Positions 1-5,909 of a stretch of DNA of 7,798 bases are shown piece after piece. Source of the stretch: an uncultured Sutterella sp. (GTDB taxonomy: Bacteria; Pseudomonadota; Gammaproteobacteria; Burkholderiales; Burkholderiaceae_F); the NCBI GenBank assembly GCA_937906995.1, contig CALESB010000070.1, positions 1 to 7,798 on the forward strand, given 5' to 3'. The translations under genes and the position numbers were made by a program. The notes beneath the pieces are model-generated. The model had not been told where the DNA came from and ran no database searches. It saw only the letters and a list, made by a program, of their open reading frames with translations. How positions within the stretch are numbered: the stretch's first letter is position 1; every line of letters begins with the position of its first letter.

Positions 1-384
1 AAAGGATCCTTCCTTTAGATATAGTGGCTGTCCTGCCTTATAGGTTCCAATCCACAATTGATATCAACTTTTGTTGATATGGACCGTCAAAAGCGCAGTA
101 TTTGAGATTCGTTAATTTTCTGTACTCAGACTTTGAGTTTCTATCGAGTTGGCGCAACAGTTCCTTATGTGAATGCATAAAAAGTAAACAGTTAGATGGT
201 GAAAAATAGACCAACAGCCCAGATAACCACTTGTAACTATAATTTCTTGATTCTGAAAGTTATGGGTTGTTTAAAAATTTGTCGAATTGTAAGCGGATGA
301 AAATGTAAAATCAATAGCTAAATGATCGTTTTCATGGTCATAATTTCTTCTGAGTGGATGAATTTATTATATTTTTCGAATTTG
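1..384. other. Gene-poor left flank, possibly eroded coding DNA
   Basis: I see no convincing gene in this stretch. The longest open frame I found runs on the minus strand from about 259 to a TAA at 38-40 (73 codons). Its first ATG is at 178, which would give a 46-residue basic peptide beginning MHSHKELLRQLD. I do not recognise the peptide and no clear Shine-Dalgarno site precedes the ATG. The stretch lies downstream of the yrbL-like gene on its strand, and I found no strong intrinsic terminator for that gene. It also contains a small AT-rich hairpin at 61-80. It may be the remains of an older gene or plain intergenic DNA. Confidence 0.4.
61..80. repeat. Small perfect hairpin with TTTT loop
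   Basis: ATATCAAC (61-68) and GTTGATAT (73-80) are perfect reverse complements around a TTTT loop. The stem is AT-rich and no T-run follows it on either strand, so a classical intrinsic terminator is unlikely. TCCA (51-54) and TGGA (80-83) could extend the structure with a bulge. Its role is unknown. Confidence 0.45.
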
Positions 385-1002
385 CTAGTTAGGAGATCTT
401 TTAGAAAGTTCTCGTTGGAAGTAACGTTGAAATTTTTTCCATTGACGCCGTATCTTCAATTTTCCTAAGAAATGAAAGTAGTTCGGCAGAGGGATAAATT
501 CAGGTGCTCCGTACCCATCAAAAATATAAACTTTATTAATTTGTCTATTCTGTTTTAACTCTAACATAATGTTGCCTGGTCTTATGTCACTAACAATAAC
601 ATTAAGTCGCAGCATTTCATGAAGAAGCTTATCTAGAAATTTATTTAGAGCCTTCAGTTCTTCATCAGAGGCACAAGAGATAAACTCACTAAGAGTGATA
701 TAAACAAACTTGTCGGAATTACAAAGTAACTCTTGTTCGATGATAACGTAGTTTCCGCTCTTGTATGCATCAAAAAATTTAGGCATAAAGGACGGATTGA
801 CATTTCTTTTTCTAAGATAACGGAAGTAGTTAATTTCTCTGATGGTTTGTTTTGAGTGAGAAATATGACTTACTTTATAGCAGGATTGAGGATTTTGACT
901 GTTTCTAAAGCAAGCACGCTCCATGCCCTTCCCAATCATTTCACCAATATGAAGTCGGCTATCAAAATTAAAGTCTTTACTAGAGAGATTATTCGTAAGC
1001 AT
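385..1002 (-). CDS. yrbL: YrbL-family kinase-fold protein
   Basis: A 205-residue protein resembling E. coli YrbL (PhoP-regulatory-network family, which has a kinase-like fold). Visible elements are a glycine loop GKGMERACF (residues 24-32), a candidate lysine K43 in CYKV, a REI helix with E56, VSDIRPGNIML (137-147) in the place of a kinase catalytic loop with D139 and N144, and FDGYG (161-165) in the place of DFG. The C-terminal third is basic and aromatic, including RRQWKKFQRYFQ. D139 and D162 suggest catalysis is possible, but no substrate is known to me. It is divergent from waaP with 126 bp between the starts. ATG 1002 is the most upstream start that suits the family N-terminus, though no clear Shine-Dalgarno is visible; the next Met is residue 22, just before the glycine loop. 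A role in the LPS core is inferred from position only. Confidence 0.75.
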   Translation of the reverse strand: MLTNNLSSKDFNFDSRLHIGEMIGKGMERACFRNSQNPQSCYKVSHISHSKQTIREINYFRYLRKRNVNPSFMPKFFDAYKSGNYVIIEQELLCNSDKFVYITLSEFISCASDEELKALNKFLDKLLHEMLRLNVIVSDIRPGNIMLELKQNRQINKVYIFDGYGAPEFIPLPNYFHFLGKLKIRRQWKKFQRYFQRELSKRSPN

Positions 1003-1026
1003 AATATCTGAATTTGCTAGCTATTT

Positions 1027-1056
1027 TTTAAATTAGCCATATGGGAAACATATAAT
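1027..1056 (+). promoter_or_regulatory. Putative promoter for the waaPGL run
   Basis: A perfect TATAAT lies at 1051-1056, with TTTAAA at 1027-1032 as a moderate -35 box after an 18-bp spacer. Transcription would start near 1063, giving a leader of about 65 nt before the waaP start. A second, weaker -10-like sequence, TAAAAT, is at 1079-1084. I found no RfaH ops or JUMPstart element in this intergenic region. Confidence 0.4.
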
Positions 1057-1082
1057 TATAAGTTTATCAAGGCTAGTGTAAA
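1055..1082 (-). promoter_or_regulatory. Putative sigma70 promoter for the yrbL-like gene
   Basis: Read on the minus strand, TTTACA (1082-1077) is followed after 16 bp by a perfect TATAAT (1060-1055). Transcription would start near 1047, leaving a leader of about 45 nt before the ATG at 1002. The -35 box matches the consensus at four of six bases. The -10 box overlaps the candidate -10 for waaP on the other strand. Confidence 0.5.
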
Positions 1083-1128
1083 ATAGAAAATGGTCTCTTG
1101 CTAGATGAATTAATCCAACATAAATTAA

Positions 1129-1941
1129 ATGAGTAAAAAGAATTTGATTTTACGTCCTCCTTTTGATCAAGCGTGGAAGAATAAGGACCCATTTGTTGAG
1201 ATGGAGTCTTTAGGAGGAGAGAGTTATCGTAATGTTAAAACGAGAGATACATCTCGTTTTGATTTTCAGGGGAAAAGTTACTTTATAAAGCGCCACTACG
1301 GTACTACCCTTGGCGAGGTTTTAAAAAACCTGCTAACTCTCAAAATGCCTGTTTTGGGAGCGGATTGTGAATGGAATGCAATTCATCATCTTGAAAGCGT
1401 TGGTGTAGATTCAATGAAGGGGGTTGCTTTTGGACAACAAGGCTGGAACCCTCTTAAGAGAAAGTCATTTATCATAACTGAAGATTTATCTCCAGTTATG
1501 CAATTAGATCACTTTTTTGCTTCCAAGGAAGCAAAAAATATAAGCTATGAGCAACGTTTAGCAATTATTGAGAGAGTTGCTCAAATGCTTAGGAACATGC
1601 ATCTTAGTGGTCTAAATCATCGAGACTGTTATTTGTGTCATTTTTTACTTAGAATGCCATTTACAAATGCGGCAAATATGAAGATATTTTTAATTGATCT
1701 TCATCGAGCTCAAATTCGTAGAACTGTTCCTCGACGTTGGAGGGATAAAGATCTCATCGCATTGTACTATTCAACTCTTGACCTTGGTTTTTCTCAAAAA
1801 GAGGTCTTCCGTTTTATGAAAATTTATTTTGGTATGTCTTTACGAGACATTTTTCAAACGGAAGATAAACTGCTGAGAAAAGTTAAGAAGAAAGTCGCAA
1901 AAATTCATTCTCACACTTTAAAGCTTGGAGATAAACCCTAG
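1129..1941 (+). CDS. waaP: LPS core heptose(I) kinase WaaP
   Basis: A 270-residue protein, close to the roughly 265 residues of E. coli WaaP, with strong similarity along its whole length. WaaP uses ATP to phosphorylate heptose I of the inner core at the cytoplasmic face of the inner membrane. Visible landmarks are PFxxxWxxKDPF (11-22), a glycine-rich loop around SLGGESYR (27-34), K54 in YFIKRHYG, the block KMPVLGADCEWNAI (72-85), SFIITEDL (113-120), the catalytic loop NHRDCYLCHF (163-172) with D166, the metal-binding IDLHRAQ (189-195) with D190, and VPRRWRDKDL (200-209). All expected catalytic residues are present. ATG 1129 suits the family N-terminus although no good Shine-Dalgarno precedes it. 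It heads the waaP-waaG-waaL run with 49 bp before waaG. In the E. coli waa operon the order is waaG then waaP, so the order here is reversed. Confidence 0.95.
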   Translation: MSKKNLILRPPFDQAWKNKDPFVEMESLGGESYRNVKTRDTSRFDFQGKSYFIKRHYGTTLGEVLKNLLTLKMPVLGADCEWNAIHHLESVGVDSMKGVAFGQQGWNPLKRKSFIITEDLSPVMQLDHFFASKEAKNISYEQRLAIIERVAQMLRNMHLSGLNHRDCYLCHFLLRMPFTNAANMKIFLIDLHRAQIRRTVPRRWRDKDLIALYYSTLDLGFSQKEVFRFMKIYFGMSLRDIFQTEDKLLRKVKKKVAKIHSHTLKLGDKP

Positions 1942-1980
1942 ACTTTTTCAGGAAAATGCAATAGGTTTCTGGGGTAAACG

Positions 1981-1984
1981 AGGA
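1981..1984 (+). promoter_or_regulatory. waaG ribosome binding site
   Basis: AGGA lies 6 bp before ATG 1991. It fixes the waaG start at 1991 and argues against the upstream in-frame TTG at 1925. Confidence 0.7.
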
Positions 1985-1990
1985 TTTTTA

Positions 1991-3127
1991 ATGCTTATCG
2001 CCTTTTGCCTTTTTAAATACTTTCCCTATAGGGGGCTACAAAGAGACTTCTTAAAAATTGCTAAGGAGGCTCAAAGGCGTGGGCATTTAATTCGAGTTTA
2101 CGTCCAAAGTTGGGAAGGCCCTAAGCCAAGCGGCTTTGATATTGTTGAGGTAAAAACTAAGTCTCTAACTAATCATGGGCAAGGTAAAGAATATGTTTCA
2201 TTTGTCCAAAAACATCTAAATAGCCATCCTGTAGATGTTGTGGTTGGCTTTAATAAAATGCCTGGATTGGATGTTTATTATGCTGCCGATGTTTGTTATG
2301 AAGAGAAGGTTAAAAGGCAGAAAAAGGGTATTATCGGTTGGTTGTATCGACTAACAAAACGATATAAGCACTTTTCAAAATATGAGCGTGAAACCTTTGG
2401 TAGTGGCGGATGCCCTCGTTTGTTAATGCTTTCAGCAGTGGAAATGAAGTATTTCCAAGAAAACTATGGAACCGCTCAGGAAAGATTTTTTCTTTTGCCG
2501 CCAGGGATTGAAAAGGATAGAAAGTATTCAGACCTATCAGATTCACTTCGCCAAAAAGTGCGAATAGCTCATAATATCAAAAGTGACCAGTTCGTTATTT
2601 TGCAGTTGGGTTCTGACTTTAAACTAAAAGGGGTAGATCGCTCATTAAAAGCCATTGCCTCATTACCAGAGAATATAAAAAATAGGGTGGTTTTTTGGAT
2701 TGTAGGTAATGATAGACCTGATTTTTATAAGCGATTAGCTACAACTCTTAATTTAAAAACATCACAGGTCCAATTTCTTGGAGCTCGGGATGATATTCCA
2801 GCGATTCTAGCGGCTTCAGATTTATTACTTCATCCTTCTTATTCAGAAAGTGCCGGAATGGCTATTTTGGAAGCGTTAGTTGCTGGTTTGCCTGTAATTA
2901 CATCAGGTGTATGTGGCTATGCTCATTATGTGGAAACAGCAAAATCTGGACTGGTCCTTAAGGAGCCATTCAGTCAAGAAGATATGAATAAGGGTTTGGT
3001 GTATTTACTCTCCAACGAGCGATATCGCTTGGAATGTGTCAAAAATGCTAAACATTTTGCAGATATTGAAGACCTTTATTCTATGGTTGATTATGCTGTT
3101 GATCTTATCGAGGCGGCCAAAAATTAA
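1991..3127 (+). CDS. waaG: LPS core glucosyltransferase I WaaG (GT4)
   Basis: A 378-residue protein (E. coli WaaG has 374). It transfers glucose from UDP-glucose to heptose II, starting the outer core, as a membrane-associated GT-B enzyme. I chose ATG 1991 because the protein then begins MLIAFCLFKYFP, matching E. coli WaaG, and AGGA (1981-1984) lies 6 bp upstream. The frame extends back to a TTG at 1925 inside waaP, but those 22 residues do not belong to the family. Landmarks are GLQRDF (15-20), YYAADVCYEEK (96-106) leading into a basic segment to about 133 that matches the membrane-binding region of E. coli WaaG, GSDFKLKGVDRS (207-218) with K213, and the EX7E motif E286/E294 in SYSESAGMAILEA. 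The oddity is residue 14: the usual Gly-Gly-Leu-Gln reads Arg-Gly-Leu-Gln. Confidence 0.95.
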   Translation: MLIAFCLFKYFPYRGLQRDFLKIAKEAQRRGHLIRVYVQSWEGPKPSGFDIVEVKTKSLTNHGQGKEYVSFVQKHLNSHPVDVVVGFNKMPGLDVYYAADVCYEEKVKRQKKGIIGWLYRLTKRYKHFSKYERETFGSGGCPRLLMLSAVEMKYFQENYGTAQERFFLLPPGIEKDRKYSDLSDSLRQKVRIAHNIKSDQFVILQLGSDFKLKGVDRSLKAIASLPENIKNRVVFWIVGNDRPDFYKRLATTLNLKTSQVQFLGARDDIPAILAASDLLLHPSYSESAGMAILEALVAGLPVITSGVCGYAHYVETAKSGLVLKEPFSQEDMNKGLVYLLSNERYRLECVKNAKHFADIEDLYSMVDYAVDLIEAAKN

Positions 3128-3182
3128 TTAGTTATAAGTAACAATCTTTGATTAAGAGAGATTATCCAGGTAAGAAAAAGAT

Positions 3183-4364
3183 ATGATCAATACTTTAAGT
3201 ATTCAGCAAACTTTGAAGAAAGCGCTTGTTATTTTTTTATTGGCAAGCTTTTGTTTCCTTTTCCCACTTGGAACAAAGATTTATATTTATGTTTTTTATT
3301 TATTCGCTTTGGGACTCTTAATTGCTCAGAGACAGAAGTTAGATTGGTCTTGTGCTTGGATTCGTATTAAGAGGGAAATGTTTCCATGGATGCCTCTACT
3401 TCTAACAATAGTTATTTTGGTATTTATTCATGGAATGGGTGGGTATTCCATTTATTTTCAGGCTTTTTTGCTGTTATTTTTATCTGCAGTTGTTATAGAT
3501 AAATGTTTTTTAACTAAGCAAGCGGTAGTTTCCTTTCTCGCATTTGTCACTGCGATGTTATCAATCATTGTTGTAGGGTATGTTCTTTTATTTGGTTTGA
3601 ATACAGAAATATTGGGAGTTAATAAAAATAGACTTCTTTGTGGTATGACGCTGATTGTTTCTCCTTTGCTTGGGTGTATTTTGGCTAACGACGAAGAGTA
3701 CTCTCCTTTACAAGTTATTGCTCTGGGGGGCACTATTGCTCTCTTCCTACTGGCGTTAGTTCTCAGTGAAGTTAGAACCGCTATTTTGGGACTATTTGCT
3801 ATTTTATTGGTTCTACTTTTAACAAAGTCACTAAAGTCTTTTTTTATTTTTCTATTAGCAATTATTGTTGTTTTGGCATTCTTTGTGTTTACAGGGCGAC
3901 TCCAACAAGGTTGGAATGATTTGCTGCTCTGGAGCAACGGCAATCCTAATTCTTCTTGGGGAATACGCTTAGAGTTGTGGCGCCTAGCATTCGAAGGACT
4001 GTTGGATAAACCTATCTTTGGGTGGGGAAGTAGACCTTATTACACATTACTAGACAGTGGTTTTACTTGGGCAGTTCCAACATTTAATCCTACTCACGCC
4101 CATAATGACACCTTAAATTTTGGTCTCTCTAATGGATTATTTGGCTTAGTGGGGTGGGCGACTACTTTATTGTTACTGTTTAAGAGAGCTAGAAATAATG
4201 CAGCATTGTTAGCGTTGCTATTCTCATCATTGGCAATGGGGTTATCCGAGCGTATATGGTTTGATAATAAAGCGACTCTTCCTATATTGATTTGTTTGTG
4301 GATTCTTTTTTCTCTCCCTTTCTGTCAAAAGAGTGAGAAAAAAAATCAGACAGCATGTAGTTGA
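3183..4364 (+). CDS. waaL: O-antigen ligase WaaL
   Basis: A 393-residue polytopic membrane protein with roughly ten or more hydrophobic segments. WaaL transfers polymerised O-antigen from undecaprenyl diphosphate to the lipid A-core in the periplasm. Family signs (Wzy_C/O-antigen ligase) are R198 in LSEVRTAILG at a membrane edge, a large periplasmic loop from about 238 to 315 holding SSWGIRLELWRLAF (257-270), GWGSRP (280-285) and THAHNDTLNFGLSNGLFG (304-321) with H305, H307 and N308, then further helices and a short basic tail. The histidine motif and the arginines are the residues usually needed for ligation. AGGTAA (3168-3173) lies 9 bp before the start. It follows waaG by 55 bp and ends the run just before a hairpin. 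Wzy polymerases share this fold, but the WaaP/WaaG context and the modest length favour ligase. Confidence 0.88.
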   Translation: MINTLSIQQTLKKALVIFLLASFCFLFPLGTKIYIYVFYLFALGLLIAQRQKLDWSCAWIRIKREMFPWMPLLLTIVILVFIHGMGGYSIYFQAFLLLFLSAVVIDKCFLTKQAVVSFLAFVTAMLSIIVVGYVLLFGLNTEILGVNKNRLLCGMTLIVSPLLGCILANDEEYSPLQVIALGGTIALFLLALVLSEVRTAILGLFAILLVLLLTKSLKSFFIFLLAIIVVLAFFVFTGRLQQGWNDLLLWSNGNPNSSWGIRLELWRLAFEGLLDKPIFGWGSRPYYTLLDSGFTWAVPTFNPTHAHNDTLNFGLSNGLFGLVGWATTLLLLFKRARNNAALLALLFSSLAMGLSERIWFDNKATLPILICLWILFSLPFCQKSEKKNQTACS

Positions 4365-4397
4365 TCTGATGAGTAAGAAAAATTTGTCTTTTTAGGT

Positions 4398-4430
4398 CGC
4401 CTTCATTCTTTTGAAGTAAGAATGAAGGCG
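4398..4430 (+). terminator. Intrinsic terminator after waaL
   Basis: A perfect 13-bp inverted repeat, CGCCTTCATTCTT (4398-4410) and AAGAATGAAGGCG (4418-4430), encloses a 7-nt loop and is followed by the T-rich TATTTGTATT. It sits 33 bp after waaL and 8 bp from the end of the convergent GT9 gene. On the minus strand the stem is followed by an A-rich stretch, not a T-run, so it probably terminates mainly the waa run. It may also protect the 3' end of the GT9 transcript. Confidence 0.8.
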
Positions 4431-4438
4431 TATTTGTA

Positions 4439-5557
4439 TTAATGACTTACGGTTTTGTTTAACCAGTCCATCCCCGTAATTAAATCACGGATAGGTATTT
4501 CTTTAATGGAGTGTCGTTTGGGCCAAAAATCCTTTTGATTCTTATGAGGTAATAGTTTCATTTGATCTTGTGATAATGGCCCCCACACATCAACCATCTC
4601 AAACTGCTCGTATGCTTCTGGGTCATTCAAGCAATAAAAAGCAACAATGGGTTTATTGAAAGTTGATGCAACATGGACAATGGAGGTATCTGGAGATACA
4701 ACTGCTATGCATGAGCTGACAATTTCGCAAGCATGGATGAAAGATTCTGGTTGTACTTGAGCAGAATGTTTCCCAAATTGGAATTGATGAGAATTTGGAA
4801 CATAAAATAATCCAAATAAATGTTCTTGGTTTTCAAACCAGTCAATCAGGGACTTAATTTGCGTCTCAGAAAGAGATCGATAGTCTCGTCCTCCAACGGT
4901 ATTAACATAGATACAGTGTTTTTTCGGTAAAGTTGCAGGCGCAATATTAAGAACGGGGAATGCAGAAACCTTTTTCCTTAAAATTCTTTCAGCAATACAG
5001 TTCATTCGGTCAGAAAAGTGCATTACCGATGTTAAATTAATAAAGTCACTGTAAAGCTTGGAGGTGAATAAGACCTCAGAGCAAACTAGGGTGAAAGCTG
5101 GTTTTTGCTCAGCAAGTAATTCCCCCCACTCTGTCCACTTTCTTTTTTCGATGTACTGAAGATCTAAAATACAATCAAATTGCATTTCTCTACACTTTGC
5201 TCGATCTTCAAGCTTTTGATAATCAAAATAGTTTTTAATCTGCTTTGTTGTTTTATATATTTCTAAACACACATCTCTGGACATAATAGAGACATCTAGG
5301 CCTTCTTTAACAAAACAATTTAATAGGCCATTGACAAAGATTGCATCTCCAAGACAATACAAAGGATCGATAATAAGAATTGATTTAATGATGATTGGTT
5401 CTTCAATATTTTTTCTACTTTCTATTTTGTGATCTAGAACCTTAATTTGTGTTAGGCATTTTTTGATTTTGCTTTTCCGTAAGCGGTTACGATTAAGTTG
5501 ATTCATACAGCAAGCAAATTTTTTAGAAAGTTGAAATAAATAATCAATTAAAAACAT
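4439..5557 (-). CDS. Family 9 glycosyltransferase (heptosyltransferase-like)
   Basis: A 372-residue protein of the ADP-heptose:LPS heptosyltransferase family (GT9, GT-B fold, cytoplasmic). A basic N-terminal extension of about 57 residues precedes the core fold. KSILIIDPLYCLGDAIF (58-74) is the first Rossmann strand and the GD motif, with D71 where WaaC has its catalytic Asp. YVNTVGGRDYRSLS (217-230) is a likely phosphate-binding loop, and VVSPDTSIVHVASTFNKP (286-303) is the family's conserved C-terminal block. It is too diverged from WaaC, WaaF and WaaQ for me to name the sugar or linkage. GAGGGG (5563-5568) lies 5 bp before ATG 5557, which fixes this start. It converges on waaL and probably adds a heptose or similar sugar to this core type. 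Confidence 0.85.
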   Translation of the reverse strand: MFLIDYLFQLSKKFACCMNQLNRNRLRKSKIKKCLTQIKVLDHKIESRKNIEEPIIIKSILIIDPLYCLGDAIFVNGLLNCFVKEGLDVSIMSRDVCLEIYKTTKQIKNYFDYQKLEDRAKCREMQFDCILDLQYIEKRKWTEWGELLAEQKPAFTLVCSEVLFTSKLYSDFINLTSVMHFSDRMNCIAERILRKKVSAFPVLNIAPATLPKKHCIYVNTVGGRDYRSLSETQIKSLIDWFENQEHLFGLFYVPNSHQFQFGKHSAQVQPESFIHACEIVSSCIAVVSPDTSIVHVASTFNKPIVAFYCLNDPEAYEQFEMVDVWGPLSQDQMKLLPHKNQKDFWPKRHSIKEIPIRDLITGMDWLNKTVSH

Positions 5558-5562
5558 TATTT

Positions 5563-5568
5563 CCCCTC
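5563..5568 (-). promoter_or_regulatory. GT9 gene ribosome binding site
   Basis: Read on the minus strand this is GAGGGG, 5 bp before ATG 5557. It is the strongest Shine-Dalgarno in the window and supports the long basic N-terminus of the GT9 protein. Confidence 0.7.
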
Positions 5569-5601
5569 AGTGATGCTTGAATGCATAGTTATTTCAAAGA
5601 A

Positions 5602-5817
5602 TTACACATGAATGATAAGGTTATTATCTTTCAATGGAAAGACAAAATGCTTTAAGTGAAAAATATATTTTTGGGTCGATCGTATCCAAATAGACTTCAG
5701 AAGATAGAAGCTAGATTCATCTTTGGACAGCATCATATCAAGTTCGGTAGAATACTTGCTCGTGGGGGTCTCCTGATTTAAGTGTGGTAACTTCAAATCT
5801 ATCCGGAATATCGCCAT
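5602..5817 (-). CDS. Doubtful 71-residue hypothetical protein
   Basis: An open frame encoding 71 residues in the 352-bp gap between the divergent GT9 and GT2 genes, 44 bp upstream of GT9 on the same strand. I recognise no family, signal peptide or membrane helix. The sequence is mixed, with a polar first half and a basic, aromatic second half. Only a purine-rich GACAGAAAA precedes the ATG, which is a poor Shine-Dalgarno. It could be a small gene transcribed with GT9, the remnant of a longer gene, or chance in AT-rich DNA. Confidence 0.25.
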   Translation of the reverse strand: MAIFRIDLKLPHLNQETPTSKYSTELDMMLSKDESSFYLLKSIWIRSTQKYIFHLKHFVFPLKDNNLIIHV

Positions 5818-5843
5818 TTTTCTGTCCGGAATTGTTAGCCTAT

Positions 5844-5872
5844 TTGAATACTAGCTTATTAATATATATAAC
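5844..5872 (+). promoter_or_regulatory. Putative sigma70 promoter for the GT2 gene
   Basis: TTGAAT (5844-5849) and TATAAC (5867-5872) are separated by 17 bp, matching the consensus at four and five of six bases. Transcription would start near 5879, leaving a short leader of about 31 nt before ATG 5910. Confidence 0.45.
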
Positions 5873-5909
5873 GAAGCCCAAACACCATATTGACTTCAAG
5901 CTTATGTAG

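Noticed and set aside
1925..1990. TTG start at 1925 for waaG, adding 22 residues and overlapping waaP
   Set aside because: The added residues do not match WaaG, while ATG 1991 has AGGA at proper spacing and gives the family N-terminus.
2331..2546. 71-codon minus-strand frame inside waaG
   Set aside because: It is antisense to a well-conserved WaaG domain and has no recognisable motif.
3458..3943. 161-codon minus-strand frame inside waaL
   Set aside because: It is an antisense shadow of a hydrophobic coding sequence, rich in Lys, Thr and Asn, with no family signal.
4338..4345. A8 tract at the end of waaL as a phase-variation switch
   Set aside because: It lies in the last few codons after all membrane segments, so slippage would change only a dispensable tail.
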